A DNA stretch of 64,000 nucleotides from Gammaproteobacteria bacterium (GCA_018819105.1 JAHJQV010000028.1:1-64000), one strand, 5' to 3'; shown: positions 10,101 to 18,088, numbered from the stretch's first letter. A program made the numbers and translations. The notes: generated from the sequence alone by a model not told the origin.

Positions 10101-10336
10101 CGGTGCACAAATACATCACCGACCGCGTCCGCGTTGGCAACATCTACATCAATCGCAACATGACCGGTGCGGTGGTCGGGGTGCAGCCATTTGGCGGTGA
10201 AGGCCTGTCCGGCACCGGGCCGAAGGCCGGCGGGCCGTATTATCTGCCGCGTTTTTGTGCCGAGAAGACCCTCACCAACAACACCGCAGCCGTGGGAGGC
10301 AACGCATCGCTGCTGGCGATGTCAGACCTTGAATGA
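7154..10336 (+). CDS. putA: Bifunctional proline dehydrogenase / glutamate semialdehyde dehydrogenase PutA
   Basis: 1060 residues from ATG 7154, preceded by GGAG at five bases. The in-frame extension to 7010 adds a sequence unlike PutA and is rejected. Domains in order: an alpha-helical arm, the FAD beta-alpha barrel of proline dehydrogenase (RLPVRLVKGAYWDTEVKLAQ, FATHNAHTIAAI, QRLHGMGEELY, YAPVGNHKDLLPYLVRRLLE), then the aldehyde dehydrogenase with GCISPWNFPLAIFTGQ, general base Glu813 (AETGG) and nucleophile Cys847 (GQRCSALR). It oxidises proline to glutamate. The N-terminal ribbon-helix-helix of trifunctional PutA is missing, so it cannot repress its own gene. The stop overlaps the exeA start. 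Confidence 0.96.
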   Translation: MNNAVPSMLFPAPMQVDPAVRRLQQDCYVSEDQHCRYLRAQLELDAAASERINQRAMELVREVRASSAERSSIAAFMHEYDLSSEEGIVLMCLAEALLRIPDSDTAEKLIADKLADADWEQHLGKSTSIFVNASTWGLMLTGKLIGVGRSTQKNFSHVLGRLANRSGEPVVRLAIRQAMRIMGHQFVMGRSIESALERSRSKSNRHYRHSFDMLGEAAMTAADAERYQQAYLAAIHVMGKHRSTDNIYAADSISVKLSALHPRYEYAQRERVLEQLPARLLVLAEAAASHDIALTVDAEEADRLMLSLEVFGKVARAPSLQGWQGLGLAIQAYQKRCWQVIGWLENLATETARRLPVRLVKGAYWDTEVKLAQQEGYPGYPVFTRKINTDLSYLACAARLLQSPQLFYPQFATHNAHTIAAIRELAGERDGYEYQRLHGMGEELYDCVREDPALLSQCRVYAPVGNHKDLLPYLVRRLLENGANTSFVNRISDEQLAVEEVIADPLQAFDRLNVIAHPGIPLPQDLYLDQIGEGRRNSSGLPLFHEPALADLQQAMQQALQLPLQAGPLLAFSPATELSREAVTDPTSPGRVIGYVDWASADDVQQAMTAARKAFAGWASLPVRERAGMLHQAADRLQQEHARFMALAVLEAGKSIRDAVAEVREAIDFLRYYADEAITLMAEPKTMPGPTGETNQLYLHGRGVFGCISPWNFPLAIFTGQIAAALVTGNCVLAKPAEQTPLIAFEMVRVLHAAGIPREVLQFLPGDGAGVGASMTALPELAGVVFTGSNATAKAIHRSLAEHNREIPIVIAETGGQNTMIVDSSALPEQVTRDVITSAFLSAGQRCSALRVLYVQDDIADHLLQMLAGAMQELVLGNPAMLVTDVGPVIDRDALQMLLAHRRKLQDMGRLIAEVPQPQTVPGGYFFAPCAFEIDSITQLGNEVFGPILHVIRYPSGRLDQVLDDIVATGFGLTLGIHSRIDAVHKYITDRVRVGNIYINRNMTGAVVGVQPFGGEGLSGTGPKAGGPYYLPRFCAEKTLTNNTAAVGGNASLLAMSDLE

Positions 10337-12078
10337 CCGTCTACCTGGACTATTTCGGCCTGCAGCAGGCACCGTTTTCGATCACGCCTGACCCCGGTTA
10401 CGTGTATCTGAGCCGGCGGCACGAAGACGCGCTGGCGCATCTGCTGTATGGCATTGGCCGTGGCGGCAGCGGTGGCTTTGTGCAGCTGACCGGTGAGGTG
10501 GGTACCGGCAAGACCACATTGTGCCGCTGTCTGCTGGAGCAGATCCCGCAGGATACCCGCATTGCACTGATACTAAACCCGATGCTGAGTCCGCTGGACC
10601 TGCTGCAGGCCATCTGCGATGAACTGGGGATCGACTATCAGCGTGATTTCAGCAGCCGCGAACTGGTCAATGCGCTGAACACTTTTCTATTGCAGGCACA
10701 CAGCCGTGGCGAGCGGGTCGTGCTGGTGATTGATGAGGCGCAGAATCTGCAGCCGCAGGCCCTGGAGCAGGTGCGCCTGCTCACCAATCTGGAAACCCAC
10801 ACCGACAAGCTGCTGCAGATCATCCTGCTTGGTCAGCCGGAACTGCGTGAGCTGCTGGCCAGCGCCGGACTGCGTCAGCTGGCCCAGCGCATCACTGCGC
10901 GCTACCATCTGCTGCCGCTGGATGAGGCGGAAACCGCGGCCTATGTCAAACACCGTCTCAGCGTGGCCGGGCGGCAGCAGCCGCTGTTCACGCGAGATGC
11001 CTGCCGGGCACTGTATCGCCTGTCCGCTGGCGTGCCGCGCCTGATCAACATTTATGCCGACCGTGCACTGATGGGGGCATATGCGCGCGATGCCGAAAAA
11101 ATCACCGGCAATATTGTGCGCCAGGCCTGTCAGGAAGTCGGTCAGAACACCGCGACTTTGCGCCATCGATGGCAACTGCCTGGTCTGGTCGCTGCCACGC
11201 TGCTGCTGGCACTGGTCGCAATCTGGTGGCTGCGCCCGCAGGGTGGGCAGCCGGTCATTTCGAGCACCACCGCAGAGGCTACCGCCGCCGCAAACGATGC
11301 CGCACAGGACGTTGCTGCGCAGGACAAGGATCTGGCTGCAGTCAGCATACCAGCAGTATCGGCTTCGGCAAATGCATCCGCCAGGCCGGCAGCAGCAACG
11401 ACGACTAATGTGTCGCTGGATGACTGGCTGCAACAGGCCAATGCCGCTGGCATCTGGCAGCACTGGGCTGCGCACTGGGACAAGGATGCCGGGATGTTGG
11501 AGGCCGCCTGTGCCGAGGCCGATGTGCCTGCAGACGATGCCGGGAGCCTGGCTGCTGCCAGGGATACGGCTGCCGCCGGGGAGGCGTTCTTCTGCACCAC
11601 CATGTATGGCAACTGGGGGCGCATTCGCCAGTTGCAGTTGCCGGTGGTGCTGTTGTTGCAGCCGGCTGCAGGCAGACCGAGCATTCCGGTGCTGGTTGAG
11701 CGGCTGGATCAGGCTGCGGCCACTGTGCACAACGGCGCTGCGGTCAGACAGCTGCCGTTGGCGGCACTCAATCCGCTGTGGCAGAACGGACAGATTACCG
11801 CGGTGTGTCCGGGCCAGAGTGTCGCCTGGACGCTGGGTGACAGCGCGGCCGACATTGCCAGCCTGAAGCGGCAGGCTGCCGGGCTGGCACTGCAGCCGTT
11901 CACCGGCAGCGTCGATATGCAGTATGATCAGGATTTTGCCGATTGGGTGGGGCGCTATCAGCTGCGCAACGGCCTGCAGGTGGATCGGGTGCTGGGTCGT
12001 GATACCAGACTGTTTTTATGCGCTGAGTCGCAGGCCATGGCGTCAACGGCCGTCATCACCGCCAATCAACAGGAATAA
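10333..12078 (+). CDS. exeA: ExeA/GspA-type secretion ATPase with peptidoglycan-binding C-terminus
   Basis: 581 residues, starting in an ATGA overlap with putA. The N-terminus YFGLQQAPFSITPDPGYVYLS and Walker A GEVGTGKTT (about residues 55-63), Walker B VVLVIDEAQNLQ and QRITARYHLLPL are typical of the ExeA AAA+ domain. A single membrane span follows (LVAATLLLALVAIWWL, about residues 285-300), then an Ala-rich linker and a periplasmic region ending in a putative peptidoglycan-binding fold (VGRYQLRNGLQVDRVLGRDT). ExeA with ExeB uses ATP to place the type II secretion secretin through the cell wall. exeB follows 5 bp later. Confidence 0.9.
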   Translation: MTVYLDYFGLQQAPFSITPDPGYVYLSRRHEDALAHLLYGIGRGGSGGFVQLTGEVGTGKTTLCRCLLEQIPQDTRIALILNPMLSPLDLLQAICDELGIDYQRDFSSRELVNALNTFLLQAHSRGERVVLVIDEAQNLQPQALEQVRLLTNLETHTDKLLQIILLGQPELRELLASAGLRQLAQRITARYHLLPLDEAETAAYVKHRLSVAGRQQPLFTRDACRALYRLSAGVPRLINIYADRALMGAYARDAEKITGNIVRQACQEVGQNTATLRHRWQLPGLVAATLLLALVAIWWLRPQGGQPVISSTTAEATAAANDAAQDVAAQDKDLAAVSIPAVSASANASARPAAATTTNVSLDDWLQQANAAGIWQHWAAHWDKDAGMLEAACAEADVPADDAGSLAAARDTAAAGEAFFCTTMYGNWGRIRQLQLPVVLLLQPAAGRPSIPVLVERLDQAAATVHNGAAVRQLPLAALNPLWQNGQITAVCPGQSVAWTLGDSAADIASLKRQAAGLALQPFTGSVDMQYDQDFADWVGRYQLRNGLQVDRVLGRDTRLFLCAESQAMASTAVITANQQE

Positions 12079-12083
12079 CATTC

Positions 12084-13052
12084 ATGTCGCTACTACTGGA
12101 CGCCCTGCGCAAATCAGAACGGCAGCGCAAGCTGGGTCAGGTGCCGGATATCGAGGTGCCATCGATGCGCGCGGAAACACCGTCTGGCAGACCGGTCCGC
12201 TGGGCGATGCTGCTGCTGGTGCCGTTGCTGGCACTGGCTGGCTGGTGGTGGCTGGCGGGCAGGGACCAGCAGGTCGATCAGGCTGGTGCCACGGCAGACA
12301 CTGTCGCCGCTGCGAACAGTCAGTCGCGCGCGCCAGCTGATGACGTTCAGCCCGTCGAGCGAGGCGAACAGGCACCTGCCGGGAAAGCAGACAGCGCCCA
12401 GATCCGCAACACCGAGACCAGCACTAATGAGAGCGCGGCAGAGCGCAGCGGACAGAGCCGACTGCCTGCTTATGTGCAGCAGAATCAGGATGACGGCTTC
12501 AGGGTGCCGCAGCCGCGAACCGGACTGCCGGCTGGCCCCGGACCGCAAGAGACCGCCAGCGAGGCACGCCGTGGCAGTTTGAGCCGAACTCTGCCGACCG
12601 CCATGGACAGCGCGCCACAAAGCGCCGCCAGCCTTGATGAGCTGGTGCGCGATGATCAGTTGCTGCGTGAGACCGATGCAGAAGCTGCCACGGCGCAGAG
12701 CAGCGCTATTGATGACGCCGCCAGTGACAGCGAGGACGCACTGGCCGCAGGCGCTGCAGCAGACGATCCACCCGCTGATGCATCGACGTCTGCGGCAGAC
12801 AGCGACGACTGGCGACCAGCCAGACCTGAGCCGATCAGTTATTACGAACTGCCGGTGGCGGTGCGCCAGGAACTGGTCGATTTCCGCGTCACCATCCGCA
12901 TCTACAACGAAGACCCGGCACAGCGCTTTGCCGTGATCAACCAGCAGCGCTTTTTCGAAGGCGATGAGGTCGGGCAGGGCATGCGACTGGTGGAAATCCG
13001 CCGTGACGGCGCGGTGTTTGAGTATGAGCAGTATCGTTTTCTGCTGCCCTGA
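12084..13052 (+). CDS. exeB: GspB/ExeB type II secretion assembly protein
   Basis: 322 residues. The N-terminus MSLLLDALRKSERQRKLGQVP is the conserved cytoplasmic start of GspB proteins. One membrane span follows (AMLLLVPLLALAGWWWLAG, about residues 41-59), then a long low-complexity Ala/Asp/Ser-rich periplasmic linker (about 60-245). It ends with the compact GspB domain: YYELPVAVRQELVDFRVTI, then FAVINQQRFFEGDEVGQGMR and a final EYEQYRFLLP. It partners ExeA in secretin assembly. No other gsp gene is in the window, so the secretion apparatus must be encoded elsewhere. Confidence 0.9.
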   Translation: MSLLLDALRKSERQRKLGQVPDIEVPSMRAETPSGRPVRWAMLLLVPLLALAGWWWLAGRDQQVDQAGATADTVAAANSQSRAPADDVQPVERGEQAPAGKADSAQIRNTETSTNESAAERSGQSRLPAYVQQNQDDGFRVPQPRTGLPAGPGPQETASEARRGSLSRTLPTAMDSAPQSAASLDELVRDDQLLRETDAEAATAQSSAIDDAASDSEDALAAGAAADDPPADASTSAADSDDWRPARPEPISYYELPVAVRQELVDFRVTIRIYNEDPAQRFAVINQQRFFEGDEVGQGMRLVEIRRDGAVFEYEQYRFLLP

Positions 13053-13070
13053 CCGCACTGACCAACGCTT

Positions 13071-13775
13071 GTGACCATCATCTTTCGTGAACGGCCGCAG
13101 CGCAGCCCGGTGCAGCCATGGCTGGTGCTGCTGCTGTCGCTGACCATTCTGGCCATCACCAGTTATCTGGCCATCATCAATGAGCCGCAGCGGCTGTTCA
13201 TGATCAAGCAATGGGGTTTTCTGCCGATCGAGTTTCAGCCGTTGCTGCAGGCGAGTGGCTGGCAGGGGCGCGACTGGCAAAGCCTGGTGGTGATACTGGT
13301 GAGCCCGGCCAGCGCCTTGCTGCTGCATGCCAGCTGGCTGCACCTGCTGGGCAACATCGCCTATCTGTGGGCGTTTGGACTGTCGGTCGAGCGCCACACC
13401 GGGCATGTCACGCTGGCGCTGGTGTTTTTTCTGGTGGGCGCGCTGGCCAACGTGCTGCTGATCTGGCAGTTGCCTGACCTGAACACCCCGGTGATCGGTT
13501 CCAGTGGTGGCATTTCCGGGCTGATCGGCTGTTATCTGGTGCTGTTTCCGATGCGTCGCATGGGGCTGTATCTGCCACTGGGGCTGTACATGAAATTCGC
13601 CCATCTGCCATCACTGTTCGTGATAGGCTCATGGTTTTTGCTGCAGGTCATCTACAGCATGCAGGGTCCGCTGGCCGGCAACATCGTCTGGCGCGTTCAC
13701 CTCACCGGTTTCTTCGGTGGCATGTTGTGTGGCTTGATGCTGCGCCTGTTTCGACCCCAATTGTTACGCTCATGA
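13071..13775 (+). CDS. Rhomboid-family intramembrane serine protease
   Basis: 234 residues from a GTG start at 13071, 18 bp after exeB. Six or so membrane spans. It carries the rhomboid landmarks: HLLGNIAYLWAFG (loop and Asn), the serine motif VIGSSGGISGLIG (GxSG), and a histidine in the last span, RVHLTGFFGGMLCGLM, supplying the second catalytic residue. It probably cleaves membrane proteins within the bilayer; the substrate is unknown. It overlaps the following DUF1820 gene by 4 bp (ATGA), suggesting translational coupling. Confidence 0.85.
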   Translation: MTIIFRERPQRSPVQPWLVLLLSLTILAITSYLAIINEPQRLFMIKQWGFLPIEFQPLLQASGWQGRDWQSLVVILVSPASALLLHASWLHLLGNIAYLWAFGLSVERHTGHVTLALVFFLVGALANVLLIWQLPDLNTPVIGSSGGISGLIGCYLVLFPMRRMGLYLPLGLYMKFAHLPSLFVIGSWFLLQVIYSMQGPLAGNIVWRVHLTGFFGGMLCGLMLRLFRPQLLRS

Positions 13776-14098
13776 AAGCACAGACACTTTACAAGGTCAT
13801 TTTTCTGAACCAGGGCAAGGTCTATGAGATTTTTGCCGACAGCGTCGGCAACTGCGATCTGTATGGCTTCATTGAAGTGACCGGGTTGGCTTTCAGTCAG
13901 CACGACGAGGTAGGCTCCTCAGTGGTGATCGATCCCACCGAGGAACGCCTGCGTGACGAATTTGCCGGTGCCAACGCTCTGTATCTGCCCATGCACAGCG
14001 TGCTGCGCATCGACCGGGTGGAAAAGCGCGGTCAGAGCAAGATTCGGGAACGTGAACCCGGCGAGAAGGTCACCCCGCTGCCGCTTACGCGCCGCTGA
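13772..14098 (+). CDS. DUF1820 family protein
   Basis: 108 residues from ATG 13772, overlapping the rhomboid stop by 4 bp. It reads MKAQTLYKVIFLNQGKVYEIF, then a middle with GFIEVTGLAF and a C-terminal half with LPMHSVLRIDRVEKRG and PLPLTRR. This fits the short soluble DUF1820 family of Gammaproteobacteria, whose function is unknown. The last 61 codons (13914-14098) are repeated with 7 changes at 20509-20693, on the far side of the Rhs island. The gene itself is complete, but its 3' half may derive from the incoming element. Confidence 0.8.
   Translation: MKAQTLYKVIFLNQGKVYEIFADSVGNCDLYGFIEVTGLAFSQHDEVGSSVVIDPTEERLRDEFAGANALYLPMHSVLRIDRVEKRGQSKIREREPGEKVTPLPLTRR
13914..14098 (+). repeat. Left 185-bp flanking repeat (DUF1820 3' end)
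   Basis: This stretch matches 20509-20693 in direct orientation at a fixed offset of 6595 bp, without gaps. I count 7 mismatches, two of which change the protein (AL versus AM, RERE versus RDRE). The match starts abruptly inside the gene at GCTCCTC and ends at the stop codon. Weak similarity continues a few bases further (GGCCTTAT versus AGCCTTAC). The layout resembles att sites left when an element integrates into the 3' end of a gene. Confidence 0.85.
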
Positions 14099-14292
14099 AG
14101 GGCCTTATCAGTCAGGTTTGATGAGCACATCAAGCGGTGAACTGATTGATTTCAGATTGGCGCGGAATGATTAACGCCCTCTATAGATTGCCCAATTGTT
14201 TGCAAGGCTGTTCATGATGAACATCAATCTACTGCTAATCCTGCTGCAACGAAAGCGGCTCGTAAAGGCATGTGCAATAAATTTTCTGACTG

Positions 14293-14661
14293 TTAGATCG
14301 TATGGTTATTTCTTGCCTTTGCGTATAAGTGACAGAAAATAATGAAAGCCAACGCCCATAGTGTGGTGGATATCAAAATTGTGAATTTTTGATGATTCAT
14401 CGTGTCAATCATCAATGTAGATAAATTCTGTGTGTTTTCGTAGCATGATTTTATTGCATTCATTGCAAATTGATTATTTCCATATTCAGAAATAACATCC
14501 TCAATTTTCTGAAGAGAATGGCTATCATATGGAATGCTTTTGTAGGCGTTATAATAACTATCTCTAATTGTTAAATACTCAAATAAATGAAGTAATATAG
14601 AAATAAAACATATTAATATACCGATAAATGAAATTGTGGTAATAGTGTTTTTTTTGCTCAT
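14293..14661 (-). CDS. Two-span membrane protein, candidate Rhs immunity protein
   Basis: 122 residues, very AT-rich. One span near the N-terminus (TTISFIGILICFISILLHL), a polar middle of about 70 residues, and a second span near the end (ILISTTLWALAFIIFCHLY). I do not recognise a family. It starts 4 bp after the end of an Rhs-tip-like remnant, the place where immunity genes lie in rhs loci. A role in protecting the cell from a membrane-acting tip is inferred from position only. Confidence 0.5.
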   Translation of the reverse strand: MSKKNTITTISFIGILICFISILLHLFEYLTIRDSYYNAYKSIPYDSHSLQKIEDVISEYGNNQFAMNAIKSCYENTQNLSTLMIDTMNHQKFTILISTTLWALAFIIFCHLYAKARNNHTI

Positions 14662-14665
14662 GATA

Positions 14666-14854
14666 TCATAATGGATTTAGTAGTAATAAAGCACAACCTG
14701 CTTCTGCTATCGCTGATGTTCCCAGAGTTTCAAGGCCGAGCAGCGTGTTGTTTCTTGCTGCCACGTCAGCTAGCACATCACTTAAACTTCTGGTTGTTTC
14801 ATCTCTTATCCTAGGCGGCTCATGGGGGGGGCTATGTCTTAGATAATCTACTGT
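14666..14854 (-). pseudogene. Remnant of an Rhs C-terminal tip
   Basis: On the minus strand the frame reads DYLRHSPPHEPPRIRDETTR, then an Ala/Leu/Gly-rich end (SLSDVLADVAARNNTLLGLE, then TLGTSAIAEAGCALLLLNPL) to TGA 14666-14668. It has no start codon of its own and is preceded by stops and a run of eight G:C pairs. The composition and its place just before a small membrane gene suggest an eroded effector tip whose rhs core was lost. It is too short for homology to be certain. Confidence 0.35.
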
Positions 14855-14965
14855 AAATCATGTTCCAAGCTAAGACGACTCGTTGAAATGTCTTGTTGTA
14901 TTACAAGACGCTTATAATCTGATATAGGTATATCTTTCGGGCAGTAGTGATTTGGAGATGATCTG

Positions 14966-15304
14966 TTAATCAAGATTATAATGCATCCAAATTGATGCAA
15001 GAAACAAAATAAATGAGATTATTGATATATACAGACAGAAACCCTTTGTCGTTTCCTTTTGATGGCACATTGACATTGAATAGAAAAAATCTATAATTCT
15101 TTTTTTTTGTAATTTTTTAGCTAGATTGAAGTTTAGATAACTAACTATAGAATCAATATATATAAAAAATGTTAATGGTATTATTATTATTGACTTTACA
15201 TAATCGCTTGCTTGCATTATTGCTGCGATTAAAAAGATAGCAAATAATATAGTGATAAATAACCTTGAAATAATTAATATATACAACATAGTGTAATACT
15301 GCAA
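14966..15304 (-). CDS. AT-rich membrane protein, candidate Rhs immunity protein
   Basis: 112 residues dominated by hydrophobic stretches: MLYILIISRLFITILFAIFL, then IIIIPLTFFIYIDSIVSYL, and a last one, LYISIISFILFLASIWMHY. A basic loop (KKLQKKR) lies between the second and third, so about three or four spans. No family recognised. It lies between two other small membrane genes in the island and shares their AT-richness. It has no intact rhs tip directly upstream. Confidence 0.45.
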   Translation of the reverse strand: MQYYTMLYILIISRLFITILFAIFLIAAIMQASDYVKSIIIIPLTFFIYIDSIVSYLNFNLAKKLQKKRIIDFFYSMSMCHQKETTKGFCLYISIISFILFLASIWMHYNLD

Positions 15305-15381
15305 TTCAGGTAAAATTCAATTTATTTTAGTTGGCTTGATTTATGTATTATCATATATAATGGACATATATTTATCGAATA

Positions 15382-15822
15382 TTAATTTATATATTTCATG
15401 TTATCTAGAAAATATAGTGAAAACATTTCACCAATGTTAATATAATGAACTCCAATCATTGTTGCAACTGAGATAAAAAAAGCAATTAATGCCTTCAATT
15501 CGGAATGAATTCTTCGTTTTGAGTATCCGCAACCTTCATTTGTTGTTTCTATGTGATACATCTTTGCGTTCTCCATTGTAAGAAAACCAAAGATTGACAG
15601 TAATGATAAAGAAAAATATCCAATAATAGTGCGTATTGAACTAATATTATCTAAAGTAAAATCAACATCCATGACATCAATAAAATCTCTAATGATTTTC
15701 ATACAGGGTAGGGAAATGAGAATAATTGAATAACATAACCAGAAGCGCTTGAGATATTTCTCTGAATCCAAATCTTTTTTTGATTTATTCACACATCTCA
15801 CCTTCGCAATCAGATAATTCAT
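15382..15822 (-). CDS. Four-span membrane protein, candidate immunity protein for the orphan Rhs tip
   Basis: 146 residues. The start at 15822 overlaps the end of the orphan rhs gene by 38 bp and has its own AGAGG ribosome binding site eight bases upstream, so translation is likely coupled. Hydrophobic segments lie around RFWLCYSIILISLPCMKII, TIIGYFSLSLLSIFGFLTM and LIAFFISVATMIGVHYINI. Overlap with the toxin end and small size are typical of contact-dependent immunity genes. No known family seen; function inferred from context. Confidence 0.5.
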   Translation of the reverse strand: MNYLIAKVRCVNKSKKDLDSEKYLKRFWLCYSIILISLPCMKIIRDFIDVMDVDFTLDNISSIRTIIGYFSLSLLSIFGFLTMENAKMYHIETTNEGCGYSKRRIHSELKALIAFFISVATMIGVHYINIGEMFSLYFLDNMKYIN

Positions 15823-17503
15823 TGAGTATACCTCTTGTAAAGTCTGATGTTAGACCACCAGCAATACCAGCAAATAGCCCAATTCTCCCAGCACGAAACA
15901 GATCGAGTCGTCCGCGATCAAACAAAGCTCCACTAATACCACCAATAAAGCCACCTAGCGCGCCTGCAAAAGTATCTCGGAAATCACTTGTAGCATTCAT
16001 GCCGGTACTGGCAAGTTCTGAAGTTATAAATCCTCCGGTTGCTCCTCCGATTCGGCTAGCTAATGTATTACCACCAGCTGCACCTGCAATACCTCCAATA
16101 ATCGGACCAGTTCCTTCAATTGACAAGCTTTGTGCTGTGAATTCAGCTCCAGCACCAATAGCTGCACCAGCTAGAACTCCCAACAAAGTGCCAGAAAAAG
16201 CGCCTGCAGTAGCACCCCCGGCTCCAGCCGCTATGATATTTATCGTTGATTCTGATATACAGAACAATCCCAATGGATCAATCAGATTAACCGGATCATT
16301 CAACACATAAGCGTAGAGGTTCGTATCCCCACCAGCGAAGCGAATCGGGTCTTTAGCTGTCCAGCGCCCGGTCTCAGGGTCGTAATCCCGAGCACCGAAC
16401 CGCACCAGTCCGGTATCGTGATCATACAAGCCGCCCGCGAAGCCAAATGGCTGAAACCCGGGATTGCTATCTTCGATCACGCGCCCGAAGGTGTCATAGC
16501 TCATCTGCTGGATGATTTCACCGGTTTCGGTATCAATGACCAGGCGTGGACTGCCCAAATGATCGGAGACGATACGCCAGGTCTTGCCATCCCGGATCAT
16601 GTAGGCCGGCACGTTAGGCTGCTCGCCGTAGACGAATCGACTGAGTACATTGCCGTCACCGTCCAGTTCGGCGAACGGGTTCAACAGGTCCCGATACAGC
16701 CAGCCCTTGATCAGTTCGCCATTGACCTGCTTACCCACGCGCCGGTCCAGGCCGTCGATCAGATATTCAATCTCGGTGCTATCCGGCAGAGTAACGGTCC
16801 GCAGATTGCCGGCGGCGTCGTAATAGTAGCTGGTGGTTGCGCTCGCGGTGGTTTTGGACTGCAGGTCACCTGCATTGTTGTATGCGTAGGTTGTTGTGCC
16901 GCCGGTGCGGGTAGCTTCTATCAGGCGATCCTGGTCGTCGTAGGTATAGTTGATGGTGCCTGCCGCTGTGCTGCTCTGGATGCGATTGCTGTTGGCATCA
17001 TAGGCGTAAGTTTCGATGGCTGTGCCGTTTTGCTGCACTTCCACCAGCCGACCAGCCAAATCATAGGCATAATCCAGCGCCACTTCGCTACCACCAAGGG
17101 TTTCGGTGAGGGTGTCGATCCGGCCCAGTTTATCGCGGTCGTAGTCAAACGCCAGAATCGGACTGCCATTGACCTGAATCTGGCGGTTCTGCGGTTCGGC
17201 AAAAGCGTTGTAGCTGATGGTCTCTGCAACGGTGCCCAATGTGGAGCTGCCCAGCAAGCCGCTGGCGTTCTCGTGGGACAGGTTGAGGTTGCCGGCCCTG
17301 ATCAGTAGACCATCGTTGTCGTAATCATAGCTGATGGCATTGCCGTTGACAGACTCGCTGATGAGGAAAAAGTCGCTGTCGAAGTTCTGGCTGACCTGGC
17401 CGTTCAGCTCGCCGCTTACCGTGCTGCTCACCGGCAGAAAGCCGTCCCACACTGCGATATCTGAGATACACACGTATTCAGGTAGCGTCATGGCATTTAT
17501 CAT
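15785..17503 (-). CDS. Orphan Rhs module: truncated core plus distinct C-terminal tip
   Basis: 572 residues. The first 18 (MINAMTLPEYVCISDIAV) are unrelated to Rhs; core homology begins abruptly at WDGFLPV and follows the long rhs gene downstream in the array nearly residue for residue through YD repeats (for example YDYDNDGLLIRAGNLNLS) to the core end DPVNLIDPLGL near residue 410. The remaining ~160 residues are a different tip rich in glycine zippers (AAGAGGATAGAFSGTLLGVL and a further GGIAGAAGG stretch). It starts four bases after the preceding gene's stop, with an AAGGGA site. This is the pattern of a tip displaced by acquisition of a new one. Confidence 0.8.
   Translation of the reverse strand: MINAMTLPEYVCISDIAVWDGFLPVSSTVSGELNGQVSQNFDSDFFLISESVNGNAISYDYDNDGLLIRAGNLNLSHENASGLLGSSTLGTVAETISYNAFAEPQNRQIQVNGSPILAFDYDRDKLGRIDTLTETLGGSEVALDYAYDLAGRLVEVQQNGTAIETYAYDANSNRIQSSTAAGTINYTYDDQDRLIEATRTGGTTTYAYNNAGDLQSKTTASATTSYYYDAAGNLRTVTLPDSTEIEYLIDGLDRRVGKQVNGELIKGWLYRDLLNPFAELDGDGNVLSRFVYGEQPNVPAYMIRDGKTWRIVSDHLGSPRLVIDTETGEIIQQMSYDTFGRVIEDSNPGFQPFGFAGGLYDHDTGLVRFGARDYDPETGRWTAKDPIRFAGGDTNLYAYVLNDPVNLIDPLGLFCISESTINIIAAGAGGATAGAFSGTLLGVLAGAAIGAGAEFTAQSLSIEGTGPIIGGIAGAAGGNTLASRIGGATGGFITSELASTGMNATSDFRDTFAGALGGFIGGISGALFDRGRLDLFRAGRIGLFAGIAGGLTSDFTRGILNELSDCEGEMCE
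16271..17449 (-). repeat. Rhs core direct repeat, copy 1
   Basis: About 1.18 kb that repeats at 18449-19627 with a constant offset of 2178 bp and only scattered mismatches. It spans the C-terminal Rhs core from WDGFLPV to the IDPxGL end. The two copies could recombine and delete the intervening tip and immunity gene, switching which tip is attached to the long core. Confidence 0.85.
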
Positions 17504-17507
17504 GAAT

Positions 17508-18077
17508 CTATCCCTTGCGTGATTTCAAATTCCGCATTGCATTATGAAAAAGATCTTTTAAGAGCTGTCCTGCCATCATCCACGCCGCTACCAACATAGA
17601 GAATGCTAATGCCAATTTATAAATCAAATGATGCATACCTTCAAGAATATCTTTTTGTGTGTAAATAAGATAAGCTGAGATAAACATCAAGAGTACTGTT
17701 GCAATAGCAGTCTCTACAATCACTCGAAGAAATGAACGTATTTTAGGGGAATCTTTCTCAAGCAATTGCGTGACATATTGTAAATCGATTTTGCTACAAC
17801 GAATCATAAGTTCGCAGTAGTCTCCAACCGTCCATATAACAAGACGGCCTGAAGCTATTTCTTTCATAATGTCTGGATCAGCGACATCTTCAGCGATATC
17901 GTGAATATCATGATCAACAATATCTAACTCGTTGTCATGAATATTAGACATAAAGCTCGGATTGAGATCGATCCCGAATCGAAGATCTCGCGTAAGCTTT
18001 GCAACTGGCTCATTAAATATAGCTGATAGTCTGGATAACGCAAGATCGCGAATTGTATTCTCGTAATCTTCAATCAT
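17508..18077 (-). CDS. Membrane-anchored protein, candidate immunity protein for the long Rhs tip
   Basis: 189 residues from ATG 18077 (MIEDYENTIRDLALSRL), 11 bp after the long rhs stop. A TTG at 18104 would add nine residues overlapping rhs. An acidic soluble N-terminal part of about 110 residues (IHDNELDIVDHDIHDIAEDV) is followed by two spans (VETAIATVLLMFISAYLIY and YKLALAFSMLVAAWMMAG). Less GC-rich than the core. No family recognised; position directly after an rhs tip suggests immunity. Confidence 0.5.
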   Translation of the reverse strand: MIEDYENTIRDLALSRLSAIFNEPVAKLTRDLRFGIDLNPSFMSNIHDNELDIVDHDIHDIAEDVADPDIMKEIASGRLVIWTVGDYCELMIRCSKIDLQYVTQLLEKDSPKIRSFLRVIVETAIATVLLMFISAYLIYTQKDILEGMHHLIYKLALAFSMLVAAWMMAGQLLKDLFHNAMRNLKSRKG

Positions 18078-18088
18078 AAGTTCAACTA

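Noticed and set aside
12114-13604. 496-codon minus-strand open frame over exeB and rhomboid
   Set aside because: Gln/His-rich antisense frame crossing two well supported genes.
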